Source: Novosphingobium panipatense (GTDB lineage Bacteria > Pseudomonadota > Alphaproteobacteria > Sphingomonadales > Sphingomonadaceae). Taken from it: a stretch of DNA of 64,000 nucleotides. Location of the stretch: positions 62,001 through 126,000 of the forward strand of contig NZ_MSQB01000012.1 of the NCBI RefSeq assembly GCF_002149965.1, in the 5' to 3' direction. The notes under the pieces are model-generated. The model was given only the letters and a program-made list of their open reading frames with translations. It was not told where the DNA came from and ran no database searches. How positions within the stretch are numbered: position 1 is the first letter of the stretch; the number at the start of each line of letters is the position of its first letter. The translations under genes and the position numbers were made by a program. Positions 17,436 through 26,305 of this stretch are shown here, piece by piece.

Positions 17436-18269
17436 ATGACTGCCCGTCTTTCTTCCGCCCTGCTGGGCCTTGCGACCGCCCTTTGTCTGGCCGCGCCGGA
17501 TACCGGCATGGCTCAAGTCCGATCCCGCCTCGCGGATCAGGCCACATATGCCGATACCGTCGAGCTTTCGAGGAAGGCCGATCTCGTCGTGCTGGCGCGG
17601 GTCACGCGCATGGAGCCGGTTGCGGCGACGTCCGGCACGCTGCCGCCGACGCACCGGCGCTACTATGCACAGGCAACGACGCGCGCTCTGCTCTACGGCA
17701 AAAGCGGTATCGGCGGTTCGCTGCGCTATCTGGTGGACATGCCAGCGGAACCCGCGAACGGAGCAGCCGATCTGACCGGAAAGGACGTCTTCCTTTTCGC
17801 CTCGCGCGTCCCCGGTCGGCCCCAGGAACTCAAATTGGTCGAACCCACGGCGCAGCAACTCTGGTCGCCGGAACGCGAAAGCAGGCTGCAGTCGGTTCTG
17901 CGCGCGCTGGTTTCACCCGCAACATCGGCGCCGGTCACCCGCGTCAGGGAACTCGGCTTCGTGCAGGGTAACCTTGCGGAACGCGGGCTGACCCAGATCT
18001 TCCTGGATACGGCAAAAGGCCCGGCCACGATCTCCGTGCGGCACGAACCCGGCCAGTCGGCAAGCTGGGGCGTATCTTTCTCGGAAGTGGCGACAGGCGC
18101 ATTGCTGCCGCCCGCGAAAGAGACACTCGCATGGTACAACCTCGCCTGCTTCCTGCCGCCTTCGCCCCCGCAGAGCGCTTACGTTTCGGGGACATTTGCG
18201 GCCAAGCAGCAAGCCTACGCGGATTATCGCACGGTATTGGCCGCGCTCGGCCCCTGTGCGCGCAGTTGA
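17436..18269 (+). CDS. Exported protein of unknown function
   Basis: A 277-residue protein starting 3 bases after the channel gene. It begins with a likely signal peptide (MTARLSSALLGLATALCLAAPDTGMAQ). The mature part has no motif I recognise; it contains LSRKADLVVLARVTRMEP and a plain mixed alpha/beta pattern, with a cysteine in WYNLACFLPP and one near the end (GPCARS) that might pair. It is probably periplasmic. Codon use is like its neighbours. It may be co-transcribed with the channel but no role can be assigned. Confidence 0.75.
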   Translation: MTARLSSALLGLATALCLAAPDTGMAQVRSRLADQATYADTVELSRKADLVVLARVTRMEPVAATSGTLPPTHRRYYAQATTRALLYGKSGIGGSLRYLVDMPAEPANGAADLTGKDVFLFASRVPGRPQELKLVEPTAQQLWSPERESRLQSVLRALVSPATSAPVTRVRELGFVQGNLAERGLTQIFLDTAKGPATISVRHEPGQSASWGVSFSEVATGALLPPAKETLAWYNLACFLPPSPPQSAYVSGTFAAKQQAYADYRTVLAALGPCARS

Positions 18270-18293
18270 CGCGGACCGGGCTCTCGTTGAGGT

Positions 18294-18965
18294 CTACCTT
18301 GCTTCGTTGATCGATGGAGAAGCGACGATGGCAAGCGCGGCCAGGATCGCTTCGCTTTCGGTCCGCAGCAGCCAGTCGGGGCTGGCCTCGAAGAACAGGA
18401 CCCGTGCCGTTTCGTCGAGAACCAGCACGGCGGGCTGATCGATTTCATAGCTGTCGGTGCCAAGGGTCGCACCGATCCAGGCGTCGCCGGGTTCGACCCT
18501 CGGTTGCTCTTCCGGCAGGAACGTGATTCCAAGGCTGCGGGCCAGGGCATAGTCGGGATCACCGGTGACGGTGAAACCCAGGGCGTGACGGTCGATGAGG
18601 CTGCGATCGACCGGGATCTGCGCGCTTGCTGCGACCAGGGGAATGCCTCTTTCACGCAAGTGCGGCCAGAGCGTTTCGTTGTAGTAGGGTAGGGCAATGT
18701 TGCAGGCCGGACAGCCGCCGAAACGGAAGAACAGCAGGACGGCTGGGCCCTGGGCAAGCAGGTCGTCGCGCGTCAGTTCGCGGCCGTCCTGATCGATCAG
18801 GGTGAACGGCGCGATGGCATCGCCGACTTGCGGCAACTTCGCGGGATCGTGGCGTTCTGCAAGCAACCGGCGCTGCAAGGCATTGCGCGCCAGTTGGTCT
18901 TCATTCCAGGTGCGTACACGCTCAGCCTGCAATTCGGCAAAACGGTCCTCAAGGCTTTTACCCAT
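18294..18965 (-). CDS. Thioredoxin-fold peroxiredoxin-like protein (AhpC/TSA family)
   Basis: A 223-residue protein from the ATG at 18965; a GTG at 18992 would add nine residues. The redoxin domain runs from GDAIAPFTLIDQDGRELTRDDLLAQGPAVLLFFRFGGCPACNIAL, with Cys85 and Cys88 in a CPAC arrangement instead of the single PxxxTxxC of classic peroxiredoxins. This is the peroxiredoxin-like subfamily often annotated as AhpC/TSA family. It probably reduces peroxides or exchanges disulfides in the cytosol, as no signal peptide is seen. It is convergent with the gene at 17436-18269 and follows the lysR gene on the same strand. Confidence 0.82.
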   Translation of the reverse strand: MGKSLEDRFAELQAERVRTWNEDQLARNALQRRLLAERHDPAKLPQVGDAIAPFTLIDQDGRELTRDDLLAQGPAVLLFFRFGGCPACNIALPYYNETLWPHLRERGIPLVAASAQIPVDRSLIDRHALGFTVTGDPDYALARSLGITFLPEEQPRVEPGDAWIGATLGTDSYEIDQPAVLVLDETARVLFFEASPDWLLRTESEAILAALAIVASPSINEAR

Positions 18966-19112
18966 CGTCTTGTTCCCGCGATACTGGTCCACCGCCAGTC
19001 TAGGAGGCGCGGGAAGGCGGGAATAACGAGAACAAATCCGGCTTTGTTTAAAATTTCAAATAGGTGACCGCAGGCTGGCTTATTGGCCTTCCGCTCTGCC
19101 CGAACCAAACCC

Positions 19113-19946
19113 CTAAAGCGTTGCCACGACCTCCCGAGCCAATTTGGCCAGCTGGCTGGTCGGGCCGTCGAGGCCCGGTGCCGTCTGAAGAATGCAGGAG
19201 ACGTTGGGCAAGGCTGGCAGTCCCGGCTCCACGAGCGGTTGTTCGCGCAGGAACAGGTGCGTGCGGCAGGTAAGCCCCAATCCCGCATCGACTGCGGCGC
19301 GCAAGGCCGTGAGATTGGGGGTTTCGACGGAAATGCGATAGGATCGTCCGGCGTCTTCCAGTGCCCTGATCGCGGCCTCGCGAAAGCGGCAGGGGGGCTC
19401 CAGGACGGCAAGTTGCACGGTATCCTGCAGCGCAAGTTCCGGCTTGCCGTACCAGGCCATAGGCGCACTGGCGATGGCATTGGGATCGTTGTTGGCCGCA
19501 AATCCCAATACGATGTCCAACTGGCGCCGTTCGAGCTGACCGAGCAGTTCGGCCGTTCCGGCGACACGCGAATAGAGCTGGGCCTCCGGGTGCAGTTCCG
19601 CGAAGCGGGCGAGCAGGCCAGAGAGCAGCATTTCCGCAAAATCCTGCACCATGCCGATCCGGGCAGGCCCCGTGAAATGCCCTGCTGCGACGGCAGCCAC
19701 GGCCTCATCGTGGATGCTGAGCACCTTGCGGGCGTAATCGAGCATGAGTTCGCCGGATGGCGTGAGCGTGAGACGCCGCCCTTCGCGATGGAAAAGCGCC
19801 TGCTGGAGCAGCTCTTCCAGCCGCTTGATCTGGAGGCTCAGCGCTGACTGGCTGACGTAAACGCGTTCGGAAGCATGGAGCATGGAACCGGTATCGACGA
19901 TCGCCACGAAGCTGCGAAGGAGATTGGTCGGAAGATTGACGGGCAT
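19113..19946 (-). CDS. LysR-family regulator of the organosulfur operon
   Basis: A 277-residue LysR regulator. The helix-turn-helix reads FVAIVDTGSMLHASERVYVSQSALSLQIKRLEELL and is followed by the effector domain beginning ARIGMVQDFAEMLLSGLL. The frame continues to 20171, but the ATG at 19946 opens exactly at a standard LysR N-terminus (MPVNLPTNLLRSFVAIVD). It is divergent from ssuC. A 19-bp element with TTGAG in one arm lies in the spacer on its own strand, another before ssuC and a third before the receptor at 28207. It therefore probably regulates itself and the sulfur genes, like Cbl/SsuR regulators; the ligand is not known. Confidence 0.92.
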   Translation of the reverse strand: MPVNLPTNLLRSFVAIVDTGSMLHASERVYVSQSALSLQIKRLEELLQQALFHREGRRLTLTPSGELMLDYARKVLSIHDEAVAAVAAGHFTGPARIGMVQDFAEMLLSGLLARFAELHPEAQLYSRVAGTAELLGQLERRQLDIVLGFAANNDPNAIASAPMAWYGKPELALQDTVQLAVLEPPCRFREAAIRALEDAGRSYRISVETPNLTALRAAVDAGLGLTCRTHLFLREQPLVEPGLPALPNVSCILQTAPGLDGPTSQLAKLAREVVATL

Positions 19947-20003
19947 GCTCGAATCACTCGCGGTTGGAAGGTCGGCGCCGAGACAGGTAGGCTGTCCTGC
20001 ATT

Positions 20004-20022
20004 CTCAACCAAATTAGTAGAA
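20004..20022 (-). promoter_or_regulatory. LysR-type box, copy 1 (before lysR)
   Basis: Read on the minus strand, TTCTA-N9-TTGAG lies 58 bases upstream of the lysR start. Its flank (CAATTTCWACTAAWTTGGTT) is nearly identical to that of the copy at 28149, with the differences confined to scattered A/T positions. It fits autoregulation by the divergent LysR protein. Confidence 0.6.
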
Positions 20023-20173
20023 ATTGCAGCATTGATTGCAATCCTTGTTCGTGGCCTTGTTCGTGACTCCTGCGTTCCGGCACGGAACTCGCCTTGAATC
20101 CGGCACGTCTGATCGAGCCGACCGCCAGCTTTTCCGGGCTCTATGAGCATCGCTGATACCTGAAACGGCAAAA

Positions 20174-20192
20174 CTCAATTGAATAGGTTGAG
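20174..20192 (+). promoter_or_regulatory. LysR-type box, copy 2 (before ssuC)
   Basis: CTCAA-N9-TTGAG is a perfect 5-bp-arm inverted repeat of 19 bp. It is followed by AATGC, as is copy 1. It lies 43 bases before the ATG chosen for ssuC and would overlap or adjoin the -35 region, the usual activating site of a LysR protein. Confidence 0.6.
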
Positions 20193-20234
20193 AATGCTGT
20201 GTCTTCTTTCGAACGATCCTGGACGAAAGAACCG

Positions 20235-21017
20235 ATGACCCCGAACCGACGCCTCATTGCCCGTCTAACCAGCGCCCGATGGCTTTCTCCCCTGGTCCTT
20301 CTGGCCGCCTGGGAAGCAGGCTCCCGTCTCGGGCTCATCCCCGAGCGCACATTGGCCGCGCCTTCGAAAGTCGTGGCAACGCTGTGGGGCATGGCGATCT
20401 CTGGCGAGCTTGCGGCTAACCTGTGGGTCTCGTTCCTGCGGATCGCTCTGGGCCTGGCCATCGGTGTCACCATCGGTGTGGTGCTGGCACTCGTGGCCGG
20501 TCTTTCCCGGCAGGGGGAAGTGGCTGTCGATCCGCTCATGCAGATCAAGCGCACGATACCGACGCTGGCGCTGACCCCGCTGTTCATAGTCTGGTTCGGC
20601 ATCGGTGAAACGCCGAAGGTGGCGCTCATTGCTTTCGCCTCGATATTTCCCGTCTATCTCAACCTCTACAGCGGTATCCGGGGCGTCGATCTTCGGCTGC
20701 TCGAAGGGGCCCGGAGTTTCGGCCTCAGCCGTGCCGAACTGGTCTTTCACGTCATTCTGCCGGGAGCCTTGCCGTCGCTGCTGGTCGGCCTGCGCTATTC
20801 GCTGTCCGTGGCGATCCTGGTTCTGGTCGTGGCCGAACAGATCAATGCATCGGCCGGGCTGGGTTACCTGATCAATAACGCCCGCGATTTCATGCGCACC
20901 GACATCATCGTCGTGTGCCTGATGATCTACGCGGGTCTCGGTCTGGCCGCGGACGCGCTGGTGCGCGCGGTCGAGGGGCGTGCCCTGGCCTGGCGGCCCA
21001 GCATTGTCACGCAGTGA
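20235..21017 (+). CDS. ssuC: ABC transporter permease for alkanesulfonate-type substrates
   Basis: Inner-membrane permease of 260 residues from the ATG at 20235; a GTG at 20199 in the same frame would add 12 residues but sits only 7 bases from the LysR box. Hydrophobic segments are spread along the chain (LSPLVLLAAWEAG, WVSFLRIALGLAIGVTIGVVLALVAGL, ILVLVVAEQINASAGLGYLI). The EAA loop is seen as EGARSFGLSRAELVFHVILPGALPSLLVGLRYS. SsuC/TauC-type permeases pair with SsuA and SsuB, both encoded here. It is the first gene of an operon that appears to continue to 28111. The exact substrate (sulfonate, taurine or sulfate ester) is not determined. Confidence 0.9.
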   Translation: MTPNRRLIARLTSARWLSPLVLLAAWEAGSRLGLIPERTLAAPSKVVATLWGMAISGELAANLWVSFLRIALGLAIGVTIGVVLALVAGLSRQGEVAVDPLMQIKRTIPTLALTPLFIVWFGIGETPKVALIAFASIFPVYLNLYSGIRGVDLRLLEGARSFGLSRAELVFHVILPGALPSLLVGLRYSLSVAILVLVVAEQINASAGLGYLINNARDFMRTDIIVVCLMIYAGLGLAADALVRAVEGRALAWRPSIVTQ

Positions 21018-21073
21018 ACGGCGCCATTCCGGGCCCTTGGCGGGCTCTGCCAATCCTACCGGAGCATAAGAAT

Positions 21074-21868
21074 ATGAACGCTCGAACCCATGATCTGCGC
21101 CGTTCGCAGCCACAGCTTCCGCCTCGGCAGCCGGTGGTGCGCCTGAAGGATTTCGTCCGGCGTTTTGGCGACACCACCGTCATTTCGGGCCTCGATCTCG
21201 AAATCGAGCCGGGCGAGTTCGTGGCGCTGCTCGGGCGTTCCGGGTCTGGAAAGACCACGCTGCTGCGGACCCTTGCGGGCCTGGATCCCGCGCCGGGACA
21301 GGACGTGGTCGTGCCGGATTCCCGCGCCGTCGTGTTTCAGGATGCCCGCCTGCTGCCGTGGAAGAAAGTCTGGCGCAACGTCGCGCTCGGCCTGCGGCAG
21401 GGTGATGTCCGGCGACGGGCCGAGGATGCCCTGCGCGAGGTCGGCCTCGGCCACCGGCTGGAGGCATGGCCGCTGACGCTTTCCGGCGGCGAGGCGCAGC
21501 GCGTGGCGCTTGCCCGTGCTCTGGTGCGCGAACCGAGCCTGCTGCTGCTGGACGAGCCTTTCGCCGCGCTGGATGCGTTGACGCGGCTGCGGATGCACGA
21601 ACTCGTGCTGTCGCTGTGGACGCGGCATCGCCCCGCGGTAATGATGGTCACCCACGACGTGGACGAGGCGATCGCGCTGGCGGATCGGATCGTCCTGCTC
21701 GATCAGGGCCGCATCGTCACCAAGGAGCGGATCGAGGCCCCGCGCGGCGAGCGCGGCCATGTCGCGCGCGGTCTGCGCGACCGCCTGCTGCGTGCGCTCG
21801 GCGGTCAGCTGTCCGACGGTCCTTCGCCTGCCGAGGTCATCGCGCTTCATGCCGGAGGTCTGGCATGA
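21074..21868 (+). CDS. ssuB: ABC transporter ATPase for alkanesulfonate-type substrates
   Basis: Nucleotide-binding subunit of 264 residues. Walker A is GRSGSGKTT at residues 54-62, the Q-loop VVFQDARLLPW, the signature LSGGEAQRVALARAL, Walker B LLLLDEPFAALD and the switch histidine in MMVTHDVDEA. This sequence type, with the tryptophan after LLP, is the SsuB/TauB nitrate-sulfonate-taurine branch. The frame opens earlier (20915) inside ssuC; the ATG at 21074 starts a normal N-terminus. Its stop overlaps the next start (ATGA). It energises uptake through SsuC. Confidence 0.93.
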   Translation: MNARTHDLRRSQPQLPPRQPVVRLKDFVRRFGDTTVISGLDLEIEPGEFVALLGRSGSGKTTLLRTLAGLDPAPGQDVVVPDSRAVVFQDARLLPWKKVWRNVALGLRQGDVRRRAEDALREVGLGHRLEAWPLTLSGGEAQRVALARALVREPSLLLLDEPFAALDALTRLRMHELVLSLWTRHRPAVMMVTHDVDEAIALADRIVLLDQGRIVTKERIEAPRGERGHVARGLRDRLLRALGGQLSDGPSPAEVIALHAGGLA

Positions 21869-22485
21869 ACGCGCCGGTCTCTCTCGCGGTCCCGGTGCAT
21901 GACATCGCTCCGCTGCGCCGTTTCGTGACGGGGTTTGCCGGTATCCTCGACAGCGGCGCCGGGCAGGCAGCGATCCTTGAACGCGGCGGCAATCTGCTGG
22001 CGCGTCTGGTGGCGCAGGACGATTGGCTGCCCGAAGCCTTCGCCCGCCCACATCCCGAACGCTACCAGCAATACCTGCTCCATTGCGATAGCGCCGAGCG
22101 CTTCAGCGTCGTCTCCTTCGTCTGGGGGCCGGGGCAGGCGACGCCGGTTCACGATCACCGTGTCTGGGGCCTCGTGGGCGTCCTGCGGGGGGCGGAGACA
22201 GTGCGGAACTACCGCCGCCGCGAAGACGGCACGCTCCTGCAAGCCGGCGCGACCGGAGAATTGCGGGCAGGCGAAGTCGAAGCGATCGATCCGCAGGCGG
22301 GCGACATTCACCGCGTCGCCAATGCCTTTGCCGATCGCGTCTCGATCTCGATCCACGTCTACGGCGCCAATATCGGCGCGGTCGAGCGCGCGACCTACCG
22401 CGACAGTGGGGAGGAGCGTCCTTTCATCTCGGGCTATGCAAACGCGGTCCTGCCCAACCTCTGGAATGGAGTGATCCGGGCATGA
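21865..22485 (+). CDS. Cysteine-dioxygenase-type cupin (thiol dioxygenase)
   Basis: A 206-residue cupin with the three-histidine iron site of thiol dioxygenases: His96 and His98 in TPVHDHRVWG and His149 in AGDIHRVAN. These enzymes oxidise cysteine or related thiols such as 3-mercaptopropionate to sulfinates. The glutamate in VLRGAETV takes the place after the His pair, and no cross-linked cysteine partner is visible, as is usual in bacterial members. The start is coupled to ssuB by ATGA, and the stop is coupled to the rhodanese gene by ATGA. The physiological thiol could be one released by the operon's other enzymes, which is an inference. Confidence 0.85.
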   Translation: MNAPVSLAVPVHDIAPLRRFVTGFAGILDSGAGQAAILERGGNLLARLVAQDDWLPEAFARPHPERYQQYLLHCDSAERFSVVSFVWGPGQATPVHDHRVWGLVGVLRGAETVRNYRRREDGTLLQAGATGELRAGEVEAIDPQAGDIHRVANAFADRVSISIHVYGANIGAVERATYRDSGEERPFISGYANAVLPNLWNGVIRA

Positions 22486-23714
22486 GCGTTTCTCCAGAAG
22501 CCATTCGCAGCGCCTTGCTCGCCCGCCGCGAGATCGCCCTGATCGATGTACGGCAGGAGGCGCTGTTCGCGCTCGGCCATCCGCTGTTCGCCGCGCAGAT
22601 TCCGCTGCAGCGCATCGCCCTCGAAGCGCCGTGGCGTATCCCGCGCCAGAATACCCCGATCGTCGTCTACGATGACGGAGAGGGATTGGCGGAACCGGCG
22701 CTGCATCAGCTGCGCGCGCTCGGCTATACGCAAGCCGATGTGCTGGAGGGCGGCCTCGCGGGCTGGAAGGCAGCGGGATACGAGTTGTTCGAGGACGTGA
22801 ACAGCTATTCTAAGGCCTTCGGCGAACTGGTCGAGCATCGCCGCCATACGCCTTCTCTGCCTGCACCGGACGTGCTGGCGCTGATCGAGGAAAAGGCTGA
22901 CATCGCCATTCTCGACGCGCGCCGCTTCGACGAATATGCGACAATGAGCATCCCCGGTGGGCGCAGCGTGCCGGGTGCCGAACTGGTATTGCGCGCGCCT
23001 GTCGCCGCGCCCGACCCGGACACGACGATCATCGTCAACTGCGCCGGCCGCACCCGCAGCATCATCGGTACCCAGTCGCTTATCAATGCCGGCTTGCCCA
23101 ACCGCATCTTCGCGCTGCGCAACGGCACGATCGGCTGGACCCTGGCGGGGCAGGCTCTGGAAACCGGGCGCCAGGAGAGCGTGGAGAAGGGCGAGGGCAG
23201 CGGACACGATCTTGCCAGGGAACGTGCCCGCGACGTTGCCTATCGCGCCGGGGTGCGGCGGATCGACAGCGCCGACCTGAAGGGCTTGATCGCGGACAGC
23301 GATCGCACGCTCTATCGCTTCGACGTACGCCAGCCTGCCGACTTCGCCGCCGGGCACCCGGCTGGATTCCGCAACGCGCCGGGCGGCCAGCTCGTGCAGG
23401 AAACCGACCATTTCGCGCCCGTGCGCGGCGCGCGCATCGTGCTGGTCGACGACCTTGGCTCCCGCGCGGACATGACCGCTTCGTGGCTCGCCCAGCTCGG
23501 CTGGGAAGTGCTGGTGCTGGCGGATGCCTTCGACGGACCGCTCGAAACCGGTGACGACGGCGCGCCGCCGCCGCGCGGACCGCACGGCCGGTACAAGCGG
23601 CCCTATGAGGGCACCGACAACCGCGAGGCGGCCATGCAGGCCTATCTCGACTGGGAATATGGCCTTGTCGCGCAACTCGAGCGTGACGGCACCCACGGCT
23701 TCTTTGTCATCTGA
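22482..23714 (+). CDS. Multi-domain rhodanese-like sulfurtransferase
   Basis: A 410-residue protein built of at least three rhodanese-like domains. Domain 1 (about residues 5-100) has ALIDVRQEALFALGHPLFAAQIPL but no catalytic cysteine (IVVYDDGEG). Domain 2 (about 125-220) has AILDARRFDEYATMSIPGG and the active-site loop VNCAGRTRS with Cys187. Domain 3 (about 265-360) has LYRFDVRQPADFAAGHPAG and again lacks the cysteine (IVLVDDLGS). It would transfer sulfane sulfur, for example to sulfite or thiols. Coupling with a thiol dioxygenase (ATGA overlap) suggests sulfinate or persulfide handling in sulfur assimilation. Confidence 0.9.
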   Translation: MSVSPEAIRSALLARREIALIDVRQEALFALGHPLFAAQIPLQRIALEAPWRIPRQNTPIVVYDDGEGLAEPALHQLRALGYTQADVLEGGLAGWKAAGYELFEDVNSYSKAFGELVEHRRHTPSLPAPDVLALIEEKADIAILDARRFDEYATMSIPGGRSVPGAELVLRAPVAAPDPDTTIIVNCAGRTRSIIGTQSLINAGLPNRIFALRNGTIGWTLAGQALETGRQESVEKGEGSGHDLARERARDVAYRAGVRRIDSADLKGLIADSDRTLYRFDVRQPADFAAGHPAGFRNAPGGQLVQETDHFAPVRGARIVLVDDLGSRADMTASWLAQLGWEVLVLADAFDGPLETGDDGAPPPRGPHGRYKRPYEGTDNREAAMQAYLDWEYGLVAQLERDGTHGFFVI

Positions 23715-23753
23715 TCCCCCCCTTTATCTGATCCCTCAGGGAGTACGCGCATC

Positions 23754-24845
23754 ATGACCGTCAAGTTCATCGGCTATATCGGCTTCAACGACAGTTCCGA
23801 GATCCACGCCGGTCCACGCTCACGCGTGCTGGACCGTGACTATGTGGACGCGGCCGCCCGCGCGCAGGAAGCGGGCGGGTTCGACCGGGTGCTGATTCCC
23901 TTCGGTTCCAGTTCGCCGGAGAGCCAGATCGTCGCCGCCCATGCCGCGGCGATCACCACGCGCCTCGGTTTCCTTGTGGCGCACCGGCCAGGTTTCACGC
24001 AGCCGACGCTGGCGGCGCGGCAGCTTGCCACGCTCGACCAGCTTTCCGGCGGACGCGTTGCCGTACACATCATTACCGGCGGCGCCGATGAAGAGATGGC
24101 GCGCGACGGGGACGTCCATACGCTGAAGGCCGAGCGCTACTTGCGCAGCGATGAATACCTGGACGTGCTCAAGCGCGAATGGGCGGAAGCCGCGCCCTTC
24201 GATCACTCCGGCCGCTTCTATGAGGTGCGCGGAGGCTTCAGCGCCGTGAAGCCGCAAAACCTGCCGGTCTTCTTCGGCGGTTCGTCGCCCGAGGCGATCG
24301 AGGTCGCCGGTCGCCATGCCGATGTCTACGCGCTCTGGGGCGAGACGCTGGAGCAGGTGGGCGAAGCGGTGCGTGCGGTGCGCCACGCCGCCGCGCAGCA
24401 TGGGCGCAATCCCGGCTTCTCGCTCTCGCTGCGGCCGGTCATCGCCGACACCGAGGAAGCGGCCTGGAAGAAAGCCGATGCGATCACCGAGAAAGTGCGC
24501 TCGCAGCGCGAGGCGGCGGGCCTGCCTACCAGCGGTCACCGTCCGCCCAATGCCGGATCGCTGCGTCTGCTGGAAACGGCGCAGACCCAGCGCCGGGATA
24601 CCCGCCTTTGGACCGGCGTGGCGGCGCTTACCGGCGCCGCGGGCAACAGCACCGGCCTTGTCGGCACGCCCGAACAGGTCGCCGATGCGCTTCTCGAGTA
24701 TTACGACATCGGCATCGATCACTTCCTGATCCGGGGCTTCGAACCGCTGGCCGACGCGATCGATTATGGCCGCGACCTGATCCCGCTGGTCCGCGCCAAG
24801 GTCGCCGCGCGCGAGGGCACGGACAAAGTCGCGCTGGCAGGCTGA
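23754..24845 (+). CDS. LLM-class flavin monooxygenase, SsuD-like alkanesulfonate monooxygenase
   Basis: A 363-residue luciferase-like monooxygenase that would use FMNH2 and oxygen to cleave sulfite from an alkanesulfonate. The fold is recognisable from GGFDRVLIPFGSSSPESQIVAAHAAAITTRLGFLVAHRPGFTQPTLAARQLATLDQLSGGRVAVHIITGG, the core of SsuD, and from LPVFFGGSSPEAIEVAGRHADVYALWGETLEQV. No flavin reductase is encoded nearby, so one must be supplied from elsewhere. It lies 39 bases after the rhodanese gene in the same operon. Sulfonate specificity is probable from context, but close relatives act on other organosulfur compounds. Confidence 0.88.
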   Translation: MTVKFIGYIGFNDSSEIHAGPRSRVLDRDYVDAAARAQEAGGFDRVLIPFGSSSPESQIVAAHAAAITTRLGFLVAHRPGFTQPTLAARQLATLDQLSGGRVAVHIITGGADEEMARDGDVHTLKAERYLRSDEYLDVLKREWAEAAPFDHSGRFYEVRGGFSAVKPQNLPVFFGGSSPEAIEVAGRHADVYALWGETLEQVGEAVRAVRHAAAQHGRNPGFSLSLRPVIADTEEAAWKKADAITEKVRSQREAAGLPTSGHRPPNAGSLRLLETAQTQRRDTRLWTGVAALTGAAGNSTGLVGTPEQVADALLEYYDIGIDHFLIRGFEPLADAIDYGRDLIPLVRAKVAAREGTDKVALAG

Positions 24846-24951
24846 TTCCGGCCATCGGCGCTTTGGAAATACTCACCTTCCTATCAGCCATCCGCGTTGG
24901 TTCGGTTCCGCCTGCCCGCATAGCCTGAACCCACGCAGAAGGAGGAATGAC

Positions 24952-26286
24952 ATGAGCACCCGCCAACTCAAACTCGGTTTCATCCTGCACGGCGTCGGCC
25001 CCGGGTGGGACGACTGGCGCCACCCGGCAGCGCAAGTCGATGCCAGCACCAGCCTGTCGTTCTACACGCGGCAGGCCCAGGTGGCCGAGCGCGGCAAGTT
25101 CGACTATCTTTTCGTGGCAGACAGCGTTTCGATCAACGCGCGCTCGTCTCCGCATTATCTCAACCGCTTCGAGCCGCTCACCATCCTCTCGGCAGTGGCG
25201 GCAGTGACGCAGCGCATCGGTCTCGTGGGCACTGCCACGGTGAGCTATACCGAGGCCTACAACCTCGCCCGCCAGTTCGCCTCGCTCGACCACATCAGCG
25301 GCGGCCGGGCCGGATGGAACGTCGTCACCTCGTGGTTGGAGGGCAGCGCCGCCAATTTCGGGCGCGACAGGCACCTCGACCACGATGTGCGCTATCGCCT
25401 TGCCGAGGAATATCTCGAAGTCGTGAAGGGGCTCTGGGACAGCTGGGAGGATGACGCCCTGGTTCGCGACAAGGCCAGCGGGCAATTCCTCGATCCGGGC
25501 AAACTCCACGAACTGAACCACAAGGGCGAGTTCCTGTCGGTGAAGGGCCCGCTCAACATCTCGCGCTCGCCGCAGGGTCAGCCGGTGATCTTCCAGGCGG
25601 GTTCCTCGGAGGATGGCCGGAACTTCGCCGCGCGTCATGCCGAGGCGATCTTCACCCATCAGGAGGATCTTGCCGAAGGCCAGGCCTTCTACGCCGACGT
25701 CAAGGCGCGGGCACGCGGTTTCGGCCGCAACCCGGAGCAGCTTCTGGTGCTTCCCGGCGGGCGGCCCGTCGTGGGCTCGACCGAGGAGGAGGCCGAGCGG
25801 CTCCATGGCGAACTGGCGGGTCTGGTCAGCCTGGAGAACGCCTTGCGGGCTCTGGGCCGCTCTTTCAACGACCACAATTTCAGCGTCTACGATCCCGAGG
25901 GGCCGTTCCCGCAACATGTCGCCGAAGAAGGCCGCAGGAGCAATCAGAGCGCGTCCGAGAAAGTGCTGAAAGCCGCTGAGCAGGGATTGACCCTTGGCGA
26001 GATCGCCCTGCGCGTCGCCACGCCGCGCAGCCATTTCACCGGCACGCCCGAAAAGATCGCCGACCGCTTCCAGCTCTGGCTCGAACAGCGGGGATCGGAC
26101 GGTTTCAATTTGTTCGAATCCCTCCCCGGACAGCTCGAGGTCTTCGTCGACCATGTCGTGCCGATCCTGCAGGCGCGGGGGATCTACAAGCGCGACTATC
26201 CCGGCGGCACCTTGCGCGAGACGCTGGGGCTGGAGGTTCCCGAAAACCGCAACACCGCCGCGCGCCTGCGCCGCGATGCAGCCTGA
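24952..26286 (+). CDS. NtaA/DmoA-family FMN-dependent monooxygenase
   Basis: A 444-residue LLM-class monooxygenase of the NtaA/SnaA/DmoA branch, recognisable by length and by FILHGVGPGWDDWRHP, FDYLFVADSVSINA, DHISGGRAGWNVVTSWLEGSAANFG, PVIFQAGSSEDGRNFAARHAEAIFT and GTPEKIADRFQLWLEQRGSDGFNL. Members attack dimethylsulfide, nitrilotriacetate, sulfones or dibenzothiophene sulfone with FMNH2 from a separate reductase. It has its own GGAGG site and a 106-base gap from the SsuD-like gene. Together with that enzyme and the TauD-like dioxygenase it gives three routes for freeing sulfur from organic compounds. Confidence 0.88.
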   Translation: MSTRQLKLGFILHGVGPGWDDWRHPAAQVDASTSLSFYTRQAQVAERGKFDYLFVADSVSINARSSPHYLNRFEPLTILSAVAAVTQRIGLVGTATVSYTEAYNLARQFASLDHISGGRAGWNVVTSWLEGSAANFGRDRHLDHDVRYRLAEEYLEVVKGLWDSWEDDALVRDKASGQFLDPGKLHELNHKGEFLSVKGPLNISRSPQGQPVIFQAGSSEDGRNFAARHAEAIFTHQEDLAEGQAFYADVKARARGFGRNPEQLLVLPGGRPVVGSTEEEAERLHGELAGLVSLENALRALGRSFNDHNFSVYDPEGPFPQHVAEEGRRSNQSASEKVLKAAEQGLTLGEIALRVATPRSHFTGTPEKIADRFQLWLEQRGSDGFNLFESLPGQLEVFVDHVVPILQARGIYKRDYPGGTLRETLGLEVPENRNTAARLRRDAA

Positions 26287-26305
26287 CAGAACGCAAAGGA
26301 GAAGA

